A DNA stretch of 64,000 bases. Origin: Chamaelirium japonicum. Lineage: Eukaryota > Streptophyta > Magnoliopsida > Liliales > Melanthiaceae. Shown here one piece after another: positions 1 through 11,021 of the stretch. Made by a program: the position numbers and the translations under genes. Under the pieces are notes generated by a model. It was given only the letters and a program-made list of their open reading frames with translations, was not told the origin of the DNA and made no database searches. Positions within the stretch are counted from its first letter, which is position 1, and every line of letters begins with the position of its first letter. The DNA lies in NCBI GenBank assembly GCA_947650365.1, contig OX393549.1:22935847-22999846 (forward strand), read 5' to 3'.

Positions 1-943
1 TAGACTGTAGCTCGCCAGCTGAGACGGAGGAGGCAGCAGCAGCAGCAGCAGTAGGAACAGGGCGACCACGACCTCGAGCTCGTCCTCGACCTCTATCTCT
101 GTAGGTAGGACGCTTCTCTGGATGAAGTGAGAAGCAAGTGTCCACGAAGTGACCCGGTGTCTGATAATGAGTGCAAAACGGTTTACCACCATGGGAGGAA
201 GTAGCGGAGACAAAAGACACAGAAGACACTGGTGGGCCTGAGACTAGTAGCGGAGCAGCAGCAAGTACACCCTGAATAGGTAAGGCCCTGGAGGCAAGAG
301 TACGCAGACGAGTCTCTTCAGCGATCAGCTCAGCCACAGCCTCATCAAGACGAGGAAGGCTGTCCCGGTGAAGAAGCTGACCGGCCAGAGCACTGAACTC
401 TGGTCGTAGGGCAGCGAATAGCTGATAGAGCTGAAGGCGCTCCCGGTAGAGCTGATAATCGACAGCACGGGACGGGTCAGGAACGGGAGCAAGATCTTGA
501 AGATCACGCCAATAGGAGCGCATCTGACAATAAAACTGTTGGACCGTCAACTCCCCCTGCTGTGCCGACTGGGCCTGTGTGAGAAGCTGATACTCATGCG
601 CTCCACTCTTCTCAACAAATCGAGCAGTGAGATGACCCCAAATCGCTGCAGAAGTGGCAAGTCCAACCAAGTCCCGGCGAAGAGAACGATCCACAGACGC
701 AACAAGGTAGGCCTTGATGCGCTGATCGCGAAGGCGCCAGGGACCGTATTCTGCATCGGAAGCAGAAAGCGTGGAAGAGCCAGCAAGATGTCCTCGAACA
801 TTGCGACCCTCAAGGGCGGATTCCACCGTGGCGGACCATGCCGGCCAGTCGGAGGCCTCTTGGAGAAGAAAGTCGGTGGCGAGCAGAAGGAAATCCCGTG
901 AAATCTCATAGGGAGTCACCGGATGAGACGGCGGAGTCGTCAT
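1..943 (-). CDS. copia gag polyprotein, N-terminal part, open to the window edge
   Basis: Translating the minus strand from the ATG at 943-941 gives at least 314 codons without a stop, running through base 1. The N-terminal half has the DWPAW and RDQRIKAYL-type sequence of plant copia gag (UBN2/Retrotran_gag families). Near codon 250-265 is a degenerate zinc knuckle with C, then PGHF, then a final C spaced as in CX2CX4HX4C, but the second Cys position is Tyr. An Arg/Gly-rich tract and an Ala run follow. This protein would form the virus-like particle and bind the RNA. I chose this ATG because it is the first in frame after the leader. The frame has no internal disruption in the visible part. 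Confidence 0.8.
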   Translation of the reverse strand, partial: MTTPPSHPVTPYEISRDFLLLATDFLLQEASDWPAWSATVESALEGRNVRGHLAGSSTLSASDAEYGPWRLRDQRIKAYLVASVDRSLRRDLVGLATSAAIWGHLTARFVEKSGAHEYQLLTQAQSAQQGELTVQQFYCQMRSYWRDLQDLAPVPDPSRAVDYQLYRERLQLYQLFAALRPEFSALAGQLLHRDSLPRLDEAVAELIAEETRLRTLASRALPIQGVLAAAPLLVSGPPVSSVSFVSATSSHGGKPFCTHYQTPGHFVDTCFSLHPEKRPTYRDRGRGRARGRGRPVPTAAAAAASSVSAGELQS

Positions 944-1083
944 TAAAGAAGTCGAGGACGTCTTGTAGAGCAGACGGTATTGAGATCAGACGGAGATCTG
1001 ATCTTGTAGAGCGGAGAGGAGAAAGGCTGAAAGGCTGGCTCTGCAGAAGAAGAGCCGTCCGGATCTGTCCGGATCGTTGGTGG

Positions 1084-1320
1084 CTGTGCGGGAAAGGCAG
1101 AGATGTGCGGGAGAGGCACAAAGGTGTGCGGGAGAGGCGATCGGGTGTGCGGGAGAGGCACAGGCTGTGCGGGAGAGGCGCGCGGGTGTGCGGGAGAGGC
1201 AGAGGTGTGCGGGAGAGGCACAGGGCTGTGCGGGAGAGGCGCGCGGGCTGTGCGGGAGAGGCAGAGGTGTGCGGGAGAGGCGCGCGGGCTGTGCGGGAGA
1301 GGCAGAGCTGTGCGAGAGAG
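1084..1320 (+). repeat. GC-rich minisatellite in copia leader
   Basis: About 15 imperfect units built on TGTGCGGGAGAGGC with variable 0-6 base linkers (acaaag, gatcggg, gcgcggg) sit between PBS and gag. The unit lengths are not multiples of three, so repetitive ORFs appear in several frames on both strands. These are treated as non-coding. Confidence 0.85.
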
Positions 1321-1536
1321 GATCTCACTGAGGCGCGATCTCGCTGAGGCGTGCGGGAGATCAGGATCTCACTGCGATCGGCAGAGGTGCGATCGGGATC
1401 TTGCTGCGATCGGCAGAGGCTGAGTCGCGATCTGGCTGCGATCGGGATCGGAATGCACACGGATCTGATGGGTTGCGGATGACCCACGGATCAAGGAATA
1501 CAAGGGAGCCGTTTGACGACGCCGGCGATCAACCTT

Positions 1537-1548
1537 GCTCTAATACCA
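1537..1548 (-). other. tRNA-Met primer-binding site of the copia element
   Basis: The minus strand reads TGGTATTAGAGC, matching the plant copia PBS TGGTATCAGAGC with one change. It begins at the base next to the LTR end, as expected for priming minus-strand DNA synthesis. Confidence 0.8.
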
Positions 1549-1715
1549 TGTGACAAACCCTAGATGAGGGAGAGAGGAAGAAGGAGAGAGAGAAGCTAGG
1601 GTTTGGGGAGAGAATGGAATGAATCTCTCATTAGGCCAATTGCCAATATAAGGTGAATACATGTGAGACATATATACGCTGAGTATATGTATATACACTA
1701 ATACATCTTAACACA
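1549..1715 (-). repeat. copia 5' LTR (about 167 bp)
   Basis: On the + strand the block starts TGTGACAAACCC and ends TTAACACA, giving TG...CA ends on either strand. It abuts the PBS on its left side. The outer boundary could be 1713 or 1715 because the last bases read ACACA. The second LTR is outside the window, so the limits rest on the PBS position and terminal dinucleotides only. Confidence 0.7.
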
Positions 1716-1963
1716 TCTAAAAGTTGGTTGATCCATCAGTTCACTTAGCATGTCATCCTCTACTAAACCATCTCCTATTATCACAATTTCAGGGATTAGG
1801 GATAAGTTTTATTGCATTGTGTAATTGTACAATTCTTTTTTTGGTGATGACAAACTTAGATGTATACAATTACTATGGGGAAATTTTTCGGATTCCATCA
1901 CCTCTGCCATGTTTTTCTTTGGTCACTTACTATGTAATTATATGATTCTTTATTCAGTCTAGT
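1716..1963. other. unassigned AT-rich spacer
   Basis: About 250 bp between the copia LTR and the integrase relic. A short open stretch at 1724-1945 has no recognisable similarity. It may be upstream gypsy sequence too decayed to read. Confidence 0.3.
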
Positions 1964-2180
1964 ATGCGGATTGACATTGAAAAGTTTTTAAGAGAGTGTA
2001 ATGATTGCCAACGTAATAAATCTACAAACATGGCACCCATTCGCCTATTGCAATGGATGTCGATCCCTACCTGAATTTGGACTGAAATCAGCAAAGGCAA
2101 GAACATGATAATGGTGGTTGCCGATCGGCTATCAAAGTGTGGCCATTTTATCTCTCTCATATACTCTTATGGGCCTTATC
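1964..2180 (+). pseudogene. Ty3/gypsy integrase relic
   Basis: The + frame gives the C-terminal half of the integrase HHCC zinc finger (CNDCQRNKS) followed by the LLQ linker and, after an in-frame TGA, the start of the catalytic core (IWTEIS then MVVADRLSKCGHFI). The usual Asp-containing segment between WTEIS and the MVVADR strand is shortened. This is a typical chromovirus-type integrase arrangement. The surrounding sequence has no intact gag-pol, so this is a dead fragment. Confidence 0.8.
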
Positions 2181-3570
2181 ATGTAGTGTAGCATCCATGA
2201 ACTATTGAGAATTTATAAGTAATTTTTATAGCCAGAATCTTATTTTTTATCATTGTTATTATCCTGTTGTGTTGTTTAACCTTTGTCAATTATGGATGAT
2301 CCACATGCAATGCAGATGTTTTCCACAAGGTTTTGTTTGTGCCTGTGAGACCTTTGCAACGGCACCTTATATGCATCGATCCGAGCTCCAGATTGCGAGT
2401 TAGTGTCAAATTAACATTTTGTAGTTTGTAATTCTCTTGTAGTCCGTGGTCAGTTTGCAACGAAGCCTATGTCGATAGATTCATCTTTTCAGGACTGTTC
2501 TAATTGATATTTTTTGTATTTTTCTTAGACTCGAGTGAGTATATATCAAGGTTTTCAGTTTTTCGTGTTTTCGAACATATGGGAGTTTGGGCAATAGTTA
2601 TGCGGTGAAACCTACATGGTTTGACTCGCGGCGTCAAAATCTTTTCAAAGGCGAGTGCCACGTAGAAATCAAAGGTCTGGTTTGAAAGATACAAGTAATT
2701 ATTCTCTTCCGGATCTAGTAAACTAGTTAATCTTAACTCCGTACTTTTTCATGGACCTTGGTTGAACCTAGACCAGAACCCAAAATCCGTGTAGCGACTT
2801 GTTGGTCTTTTGTTAATTTGTATTGATGTGGGATTTGGTGTTCTAGTCCCTCAATCCATGTTTTGATAGGATTAGGACTTGTAGAGATGTTTGTTTTAGA
2901 TTAGAATTATAAAATATTGATGTGGCCCCACTTGAAGCAATCTTCGCACTCTCTTTATTTCCTACAGGCTATAGGTTCAGCACACGGTTGGAATGCAATC
3001 CCCACATGTTGAGGATTCCTTGGTTGAAAAGGGGTTACAACGTTATGCCCTTTTCCATTGTTTAATGAACCAAAAGGCCCCATAACCCACTCTGAACCCC
3101 CTCCCTTCCACATTCTCTCTCGGTAAACCAAGCCCAATGCCCTTTGGTTCCCTCCTTCCGATCAAGAGCGGATGGGCGTGTCCCAAACTCTCATGGTTTC
3201 TTCTATACACAACACCCACGCCCCTAGCTTGTCCCTTGACCTTTATCCGATAGAGATCGAACTATGAGGAATCCTAACTCACTATGATATGTCCCATATT
3301 TAAGCCTTTAAGGCCTCTGTAGCGCCCCTTTAAGACTCATTAATTACCCATATGGCCCCAAACTGTATCAAGCATGACCCTTTTAGCCATGGCTGAGTCG
3401 CAACCCAACTTGCATTTATTGTAGCCGCATCAATCATTGTGCGAGCGTTCTGAGCTCGTCCAATGCACTGCCCTCGTGCATGCAACCCTGCTTGTACCGT
3501 CTTATGATCGTTCTATTGCCATTGATCGTGTGCTTCTTACGCATCGCACCTACACCGTGCATGCTCGTAT
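2181..3570. other. intergenic sequence without recognised genes
   Basis: Mixed AT-rich and moderate GC sequence. Only short ORFs occur on either strand (for example 2955-3137 minus), none with recognisable motifs. The ATGTGGGATTTGGTG stretch near 2826 resembles sequence often seen in plant LTRs, but no LTR boundaries are visible. Confidence 0.3.
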
Positions 3571-3578
3571 TTAGCAAC

Positions 3579-4306
3579 CTATGCTATCAAAGTCGGGACT
3601 AGTCGGCGACTAGTCCCCGACTAGTCCCTGGGCGGCATTTTGCCGACCGATTAATTTCGATTCCGTCATTGCTGGGCGGAATCCCGACTAGTCTCCGACT
3701 AGACCCGACTAGCCCGACTAGTCCCCGACTAACGATGGCCGACTAGTCCCCGGGCAGCATTCTGCAAGCAAATTTTTTTTTTAAATGAGTCTTTACAAGC
3801 AATTTTGTTTGGATTTTTTTACATTGGCTCAAAGTCTTGAGTCGCAAGAGTCACAACTATGGCTCTTCCCTGTAATCATCTGTTGAGCACCTGAGAATCT
3901 CAGATAAAAACATAGACAAATAATTAGTTTATTTGTTGATATCCATATAACCCTATAATCAAAATTAGGATTGTTCACTGATTAAACATCATCAAACAAA
4001 TATTGTGATGAATTATTAGTTCTACTTCTGAGTCTTTTGACATGGGCATGAAGCTAATATAACTGTGTTCTGTTAGACTGTTACTTATGTATTTATACCC
4101 ATGCTGTGAAGTGTGAAGGTATGTATTGTTATTAACCGACTAATATCATATACTTATTGACATTTATGCTAGTTCATATATCTTATATGTTTAGGGAGGG
4201 GGGAAGGGGTTAGAATAAGTTTTGGCCGACTAGTCCCGAATTAGTCCCGACTAGTCCTAGTCGGCCCTTGGCCGACTAGGGCCGACTACCGACTTTAACT
4301 GCATAG
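3579..4306. mobile_element. hAT-like non-autonomous element with GACTAGTC-rich ends
   Basis: The ends are inverted (CTATGC..TATCAAAGTCGG on the left; CCGACTTTAACTGCATAG on the right). The 8-bp direct repeat TTAGCAAC flanks them exactly at 3571-3578 and 4307-4314, the TSD length of hAT elements. Subterminal regions are packed with CCGACTAGT/ACTAGTCGG motifs. The 728-bp interior has no ORF. The superfamily is inferred from TSD length and overall form; the first bases of the TIR do not match the commonest hAT start. Confidence 0.75.
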
Positions 4307-4314
4307 TTAGCAAC

Positions 4315-5369
4315 AAATGGAACACTGTGACAATCAATACATGAGTGATGCAAACTTTTCTTTTCAGATCGGGTCCTTCAATTCGGGTATTGCAACCCCA
4401 ACAAGGCACATTTCTTGCTGGGCTTTATGGTAGTCAGTCTAGGCTTTTAGTATAATATAATATTATTTCATAATTGTTGCATTAAATTCTTTATTGGAAT
4501 AATAATCTGAAGTATCATAGCTTTGTTACATTTCTTTCGGGGTACTTTTTGGACGGTACGTGGTTTGACTTATTGTTTTCAAGGCATTTTTGTGATTTGT
4601 TGTTGGTTGAAGTGCATAAAGGTGCAAAAGGCAATAGCCTTCTTTGTACCTTTAGTCTACTTGCACGATTTTCGATTTTGGGCTAAAGTACGCTTGGATG
4701 AACGACGCATAGTATTCACACTGTTTGATGAGCGTTTGTCTGTTGGACAAACTCAATGTGGCCCAGAGCTTTGTTTCTCGATGCTTTGGACTGCCAATTA
4801 GTTTATGATTCTCGTGCTTGAGGTCGGACCGAATATAGGTTTAAATTGATTTTTTTTTTTTTTGCTAGGATTGAACCCCCCTAGTAAAGTACATGTTGTT
4901 GTAGACCCCTGAGAAGAATTCGCGAAAGATAATTGCAGGAGACCCTATAGAACGCAGTCTCAAAGAATAAAGGTATTTCATAAGAAACCCCGAACAATAA
5001 AGGCATATGGTATGTGACCATTAAGTTTATCCCGAAAAAAGTAAGTTAGGCAAGAGTATTCCTCCATGAAAACAGGAAACCCTAGTTGGTCATCTAGGTT
5101 GTGTGAGTTGAGTTGCGTGGCTTTGAGTGAAGTTTGCATGCTTTGTGTTGGGTTCAGTTTGAAGAGAAAATAAAAAGGGTTCGGTTATGGTAAACATATT
5201 CTCAAGGATTGGGCTTTTTGTTATTTTGTGTCGTGTACTTTCTCCATATAGATAGTTAGGTTAGTAGTTTTTAATGTTTACTTTGACATGTTACTTTGTT
5301 ACTAGTTACTTTTATTCTGCAATGTTGCTAGTTATTTATTGTTATCATTGTTCACCTTTACTTTACTTT
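4315..5369. other. intergenic sequence without recognised genes
   Basis: AT-rich sequence. The 92-codon ORF at 4523-4801 (+) shows no recognisable domain. A stretch near 4860-5060 reads like decayed repeat sequence. Nothing can be assigned. Confidence 0.3.
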
Positions 5370-5377
5370 GTTACACT

Positions 5378-6188
5378 TAGGCGTGTAAATGGATATTCGA
5401 AAATCCAAATCCAATCCGTATTCGAATCCGAAATTTGCGGATTCAGATAACATTTTTTAATATCCAACAAAAACAAATACAGATACGGATATCATTTTTT
5501 AATATCCGATAAAAACGGATATAGATACAGATATTTAGGTATTCGACACGGATAAACCATATCTGAGACGAACTATACATACAAACAAATATCTATATAT
5601 CAGTATCCGTAACATATAATATATATATGTGTGTGTGCGTGTATTATGATCCAAGAGTGGATCTCAATGTTTGGCTACGTTGCACAATTGCACTAAATAA
5701 TAAATATCAAAGCCAAGACATAAGTAGCAACTTTGGTGGTGGATTCCACCACTCGATGCGACTCAAACATTGGGCACAACTCGCTCCGACATATGATGTA
5801 GCCACACCACGACAAGCTTTGTGTCCTACCAATCCAAATTGGAATATAATATCCCTAGGATTTCTTGGAATTGCTTCTAGACCTCTTAGATACCTATTTG
5901 AGGCTGGTAGGAAAAAAACCCTGATGTTATTAGCCCCGATATTGATCAGTTCTAGTAAAATATGTCCATATATTATATATTGAATATAGGCGTAATGTTC
6001 ATATATTATATAATGAATATAGATATGGATATTATCCGAATCCGGGTACTCTGGGAGGATACGGATTCGAATAATTGCACTTACCATCTAGGCAGATACG
6101 GATATGGATTTGGATAGTGTATTTCTAAACGGATACCGATAACAAATAGTATGGTTTTCGCTCCATATCCGATCCATTTACACCCTTA
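5378..6188. mobile_element. hAT-like non-autonomous element with GTGTAAATGGAT ends
   Basis: The left end reads TAGGCGTGTAAATGGAT and the right end is its near-inverse ATCCATTTACACCCTTA. Flanking direct repeats are GTTACACT (5370-5377) and GTTACATT (6189-6196), 7 of 8 identical. Subterminal regions repeat CGGATATCC-type words on both sides, a common hAT layout. The middle (about 5630-5990) holds a non-repetitive 118-codon ORF region of unknown origin, possibly an acquired fragment. Confidence 0.7.
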
Positions 6189-6196
6189 GTTACATT

Positions 6197-7718
6197 ATTA
6201 CTTGATTGTTTGTTCAGTTTTACTATACATGTTTCATTACTCTACGCTTTTAGTACTAATTCACTTGATTTTTACTTTTGGTTTTACATGCTCTACTTAC
6301 TTTATATTTTACTTATAATGTAAATAGAACAATTGACTCGTAGTTCTTGTAGACATGTCTTGCTGAGCTTACGAATATTCGACTACTCCCAGGTTGGTAG
6401 CAGTTGAACATTGCAGTTCCTTTTTCGTCATTCAATGTGAGCGCAACAGTAGTCGGCGCTTCTAGATCTTCCAGTTGTGTCTCAACACTTTATCTATTGT
6501 TATCACTTTTGATTATTATTGTTCTTTATCACCATGTTGCTTCTATAAACAAAATCCCCTCACGTTCTGTAGTTTGGATTGCTTTGGTTTCTTCTTCTTC
6601 CACGTTAGCCCAAAATGCGGGACGTGGCATGCAGCTTCTATAGCTTGTTTATTTATGGATATATTCATAGTACATGGCTCCGTTATCCATAGGAAGCAAC
6701 GGCGATCCCACCTTTACTAATGCATTTTGGAAGGAGCTTTTCACGTTGCAGCGCACTCAACTCGCTCTTATTTCAGCCTACATCCACAATGGAATGGGTT
6801 ATTTAAGATCGTAAACAGGTATCTCGGTATCTCGACAACCGGATGAAGACTCGAGAGTGGTCGAAGCGGTTAGCATCAACTAAGAGGTAGTACAACATCA
6901 ACACCCATCCCTCCACTAAATTAACTCACTATGAGTCGGTCTATCGCCTACCCCTCCCACTCCTATCATCATACATTCTTGCCGTGACACGAATAACGAG
7001 TAGAAGACATTGAAGAAGAGCTAGAGAGTCGAGGTCGAATTCTTCGAGGGCAATGGTAATTGAAGAAGTGGGCAATGAAGCGCGCATGGAGCTGGAGCTG
7101 GAGCTGGAGCTGAATTGGTTTGAATGGGTCAATAACCGTTAGGAAGTTGAGTCATCTTTGGTCATCATATAGGGGGTGTTGAACTCGTCCATCATAGTGG
7201 GTTGTAAGTATGAGTCGGTCAATTGGAGTGGATCTTGCGAAGCAGAGATTGGAAAGAAATTCTCACTCACTTCATACAATCAAGAAATTAGACATTACAA
7301 GAGATGCGATTGTTAGGATTTTCGTTTTATGATTTATACCTGAAGGGGTGATCTTGGTTCCCCTGCCGAGAATCTCTACAGAGGTGTCCGACCCGCCGGC
7401 CTGCGGCTGAGACTCCCACGCGTGAGATCGGCGATGAGAGGCGGCGAGAGGGGTTGGGAGGTCGGGGGCGGGCGGTGATCAGCGGCGGTGCTCTTAGATC
7501 GGGGGCAATCGGGGCGGATGGCTTTACGATTTGGCGGGGGCGCGAGAGAGGCGATGAGACGAGGGCTCTTCCCTCCTCCGAGGGGACGACGAAAGGGGGG
7601 AAGTTTTAGGTTGTTCACATCAGCCCTTGGATCCAGCCCTTGGATCGGCCTGGATCCAAGGGCTGATATTCTCTCCCTCGCCCCTCTCCCGGCTGGGAGC
7701 CTGGGACCCCCTGCGGAG
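6197..7718. other. intergenic sequence, no recognised gene
   Basis: 6197-7130 is AT-rich with short ORFs and a (GAGCTG)4 run near 7087-7112. 7370-7715 is GC-rich with overlapping ORFs on both strands that look composition-driven. A small palindromic block near 7620-7662 repeats CAGCCCTTGGATCC and its inverse. Confidence 0.3.
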
Positions 7719-7720
7719 TA

Positions 7721-7901
7721 CGCTTTTGTTCCAACCTCTTTAAAGAGGTTGGATGTTTCCGGTCTCTCTCATTGGTCCATATCGAGGGCGTTTGGTCATT
7801 TCACCATGATAAACAGTATGAAATGACAAACATACCCTTGGAACGGACCAATGAGAGAGAGCGGGACCGTCCAACCTCTTTAAAGAGGTTGGAACAAATC
7901 G
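7721..7901. mobile_element. foldback MITE, 181 bp
   Basis: Nearly the whole element forms one hairpin. Each arm contains TTTGTTCCAACCTC followed by its own inverse (TTTAAAGAGGTTGGA), then TCTCTCTCATTGGTCC. TA lies immediately outside both CG ends (7719-7720 and 7902-7903), compatible with a TA target site. The family is not certain; the ends do not match classical Stowaway termini. Confidence 0.7.
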
Positions 7902-7903
7902 TA

Positions 7904-9595
7904 CTACCTACGCCTACCGACGACGAAGATTCCGTTTGGCTTGTTTTTTATGACCGAGATGGAAGGGGATTAGGCAGAGCCCAATCAGAACAGAACCCAA
8001 ATCATCTGTCTCAGTTTCTCTTCCCCATCTCTGCACCCGATATCACAACCGTCCGTTGCATCCATCCCCGACCGGTGCATCTCACTCGTCCTCAAACGGC
8101 AAGCAAAGGAGCGCTTGTGATCGGCCCAATGACATTGGCTCCCGTTTGGCACTTGATGTTTGATGTCCCTTTGCCCTGCTAGTTGAGGATGAGTGCAATG
8201 CACCGGTCGAGGATGGGTGTAGCGGACAGTTGTGATGTGTGGTGCAGACGATGGCGCAGAGAAAGGGGGGAGAGACGGTTTGGATTCATTGGAATAGATT
8301 AAACTCGGTGCTATCAGTTGTCGGAAGCAGACTCAGAAGGGAGGAATCAAATTCTTTTGTTCCTTCTAGAAGGGGGCTCCACGTGGTATCACACGGTTCA
8401 CAGACATGGCACCACCCTATTGAAAGGCTTTCGTTTTAGTATGATAGTACATATTAGATTAGATCAAAGCACTTAGAAAATGGAGTATAGAAAGTACATA
8501 GTAAGCTAGTAGGAAGGAAGATAGAAAAAACGCTAGCCTTTGATGCATACATGGTGTAAGGGCCAAAAAACTAAAAAGCATAAGCTTTCCAGGGCTCCAG
8601 AGAGTACATTTCATATTAACAATTTGCCGCACGAAGCACCCATGGCAGAAAGAAAAGGCAAACAAAAACAGGGTAAAACTCGCCAGATATAGTGAGCTCA
8701 AGATTCCTATGGGACCAACGGACTCTTGGCCTGGTGGTACTTCATATCTCCCTTGTTAGAGAGGTTCCTTGTACAACTCCCAGGTATGGACACCATGGAG
8801 CGAACTTTTCCTCAAGGCCGATCTGCCTTGTTTGCATATGTGAATCCTGACCGTTGATATCATGTTCAAGGGATTATGGAATTTAGTAAAATAACTACTG
8901 CTGCTACCTTTCCCTCGTTTCGATACTTGCATCTTTTTTAGCATTTGCTCTAGCGCCCTGTCCTATGTCACTTGGTCGGTCCAGCAAACCATAAAAAAAA
9001 GGAGATTGCTATGGCCAAGACAAAGTTAAAAGGAAATTTCTTGTGATAGGGGCTGAGAATCAGTGGTTAGAGCATGTGGTAACTAGGTGATAGTGGGCGG
9101 TCGACGTTAAAGCCTTCCGAACCTAACCTAATGTAGACTGATCAATGCCTACGAAGCATGGGTGGCGCTACATATAGGTGAGTGGAGTCAATTGACCCCA
9201 CTCATTAATACAAATCTATTAAAATTTTATTTTTATTAAAAATTATTTAATTTTAATTGTTGATTTGATCCCACTCCATCGATCCATGGAACCATAATTC
9301 ACATTGTCACTTAGAAATTATTTTTTAATATAGCTTTTGACTTGACTGATACAAATTCTTGAAGCCACCAGTGCTACAAAAGTCACGAGTTGAGATAGTG
9401 CTATGCTATAGTTGCATTATTGATTGCCTCTATGACCCATTCATCCTTTTTTATTTTTTATTTTTTTAGGTTATTTGAAAGGCCGCCACCTGATTCCCAA
9501 GAGACGCCACATGTCTGCGCAAATAAAAAAGAAGACCGTCGGTTAAAAGAACAAACACGACCACACCGGCGGAGAAACAACATAGCCATCAGACA
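7904..9595. other. intergenic sequence, no recognised gene
   Basis: ORFs at 7772-8182 (+), 8459-8701 (-) and 8756-8944 (-) have no recognisable motifs. 9150-9400 is AT-rich. The AC-rich strip 9480-9603 continues after the hAT nest at 11022, so 9480-9603 plus 11022 onward was once contiguous. Confidence 0.3.
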
Positions 9596-9764
9596 AGACC
9601 AACCAGGGGCGGAGCCATATAGGGACCAGAGGGGGCAGTTGTCCCCTTGGATTTTTGGATCTCAAAGGAAACCCCCAACCTCTTTGGACCAAAAGATCAA
9701 GTAGGGCCTTTTGCTACCACAACCTCCCCCCCACCCCACCATCACTTGTTGGTTTATATCCCAT

Positions 9765-10163
9765 GAACAATTCTAGACTCCAACAAGTGCTCCAACCCCT
9801 GATGTGGTAATCAATGATTGGACCATACTCCATAGGCTATCATGTGGGATCCATATTATCACTTTAGTCTAAGGTAATTTTTTAATTGGTTTACTTCATG
9901 ATAGTGGAGTGTGGCCCAGCCGCTGATTGCCATATCAGTTATTGGAGCCCATTGCTCCAGAGTTCAAATCTCCTCCAGTTGGTCGGCTTCGGTCGGTGGA
10001 CCCGGCACGAATCACAGCCGCACGTCGTCGCTAGAGTGCGATCCACTTTGGGTCACCAATCATTTTGCGATTGTGATGCGCACCAGGCCCACCGATCGGG
10101 GCTGACCCACTGGAGGAAATCTGAACTCGTTGCTCCAACACCAGTTGGAGCCAAGTATTGTTC
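9765..10163. mobile_element. Mutator-like MITE interrupted by a second MITE
   Basis: Ends GAACAATTCTAG and (inverse) GAACAATACTTGG form terminal inverted repeats, continued by shared GATGTGGTAATCAATGATTG arms. The flanks ATATCCCAT and TTATCTCAT match at 7 of 9 positions, fitting a 9-bp Mutator-type duplication. A partial relative of the right half lies at 62886-62990 without the inner insert, which confirms the boundaries of that insert. Confidence 0.7.
9959..10127. mobile_element. inner MITE, 169 bp
   Basis: Hairpin arms begin AGAGTTCAAATCTCCTCCAG on the left and the inverse of AGTTCAGATTTCCTCCAG on the right. Arms stay similar almost to the centre. Direct flanks CATTGCTCC (9950-9958) and CGTTGCTCC (10128-10136) agree at 8 of 9 bases. 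The related repeat at 62.9 kb lacks this block. Confidence 0.7.
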
Positions 10164-10420
10164 TTATCTCATTGATGGCCCACCTAGTAGCCAGCTATCC
10201 TATTTTCTATAAACTAAGCAGCCTACTCTCTGTTGGTGTGTCCGGGTATGTCCATTTATTTCAAGGAAATAACAAAATTCTCATTATCTCGATCTTTGTG
10301 ATTTAGCCTTCACACTGGGTGTTCTCGTGTTAGAGTTCAATCTGTTGAGAGGGATCATTGTGCAATCAATATCGTCAAATGGATGGAGTAGTTCTTTCAT
10401 ATGAGAGCATTTTTGCTAGC

Positions 10421-10530
10421 CGGTTGTTTTGCTGCACTTGCTTTTATGGCCCAATCATGGTCAACAACGTCGTCCAAAAGAGGGCATAATGGGGACTACA
10501 CTTACTACTGTACTTCACTTTTCCATTATG
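10421..10530. repeat. fragment of the 49.5/52.6 kb MITE family
   Basis: The stretch from TGCTGCACTTG through TATGGCCCAAT, GTCCAAAAGA and GCATAATGGGGACTACA matches 49541-49612 and 52549-52615. It lies inside the hAT-like nest, so this family also contributed to it. Confidence 0.7.
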
Positions 10531-10685
10531 TCTTTTTTTAGTCGTCTACGGTAACAAGCTCTCGAGGCTGCAGAGCCTCCGATGGGGACTGCATAAGCCC
10601 CTGCCATCGCTCGTCGTGGATTCCCGAACCAGAGTTGATCATCCAATCTTGATGAACCGCTTAGATTTATTAGCTGCTTGCTGCC

Positions 10686-10933
10686 CAAGGTTCAAAATCA
10701 CAGTATCAATCGGTCTCGAACCGTTATGTACTGGCCGGTACGTACCGGTACAGACCGATACCGGTTGAAAAAAAAATCTATCGGTACCGATCGGTACTGG
10801 CGTGACCGGCCGATACGGATCGGTACGTACCGGTACCGGCCTGTACGGGCTAGGTTTCAGGATCGGGTACTGTACCGGTCTCGAACCGACCAAAACCGGT
10901 ACGTATCGGTATCGACCGAGATTTCAAACCCTG
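10686..10933. mobile_element. hAT MITE, 248 bp, nested
   Basis: Termini are CAAGGTTCAAAATC and (inverse of the right end) CAGGGTTTGAAATC, with a perfect 8-bp direct repeat TTGCTGCC (10678-10685 and 10934-10941). The interior is dense in GGTACGTACCGG palindromic words. Size, TIR and TSD are those of a non-autonomous hAT. Confidence 0.85.
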
Positions 10934-11021
10934 TTGCTGCCCCCTTATCCCTTCCCTCTAGGCTTATATTATATCTTTGCCCCTCCTACGATAAAATACT
11001 GGCTCCGCCCCTGAGACCAAC

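Larger units (their letters stand above)
1..1715 (-). mobile_element. Ty1/copia retrotransposon, 5' part (runs off left edge)
   Basis: Read on the minus strand the order is a short LTR (1715 to 1549), a primer-binding site complementary to initiator tRNA-Met directly next to it, a GC-rich leader with a minisatellite, and a gag reading frame that stays open to base 1. Protease, integrase, RT and the second LTR must lie outside the window. The open gag and the precise LTR/PBS junction suggest a fairly young copy. The leader between PBS and gag is about 600 bp. Whether the element is intact cannot be judged from this window. Confidence 0.85.
9604..11013. mobile_element. hAT-like element, host of a nested cluster
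   Basis: The ends are CAGGGGCGGAGCCA and TGGCTCCGCCCCTG, with a perfect 8-bp direct repeat AGACCAAC on both sides (9596-9603, 11014-11021). The CAGGG start and 8-bp duplication are typical of hAT. Its interior is largely made of later arrivals: a Mutator-like MITE (9765-10163) that itself contains a second MITE (9959-10127), a fragment of another repeat (about 10421-10530), and a small hAT MITE (10686-10933). No transposase is visible. Confidence 0.85.

Noticed and set aside
906-1487. 193-codon minus ORF and overlapping + ORFs with SRTP or CGRG repeats
   Set aside because: They are translations of the GC-rich minisatellite in the copia leader; three frames look equally repetitive.
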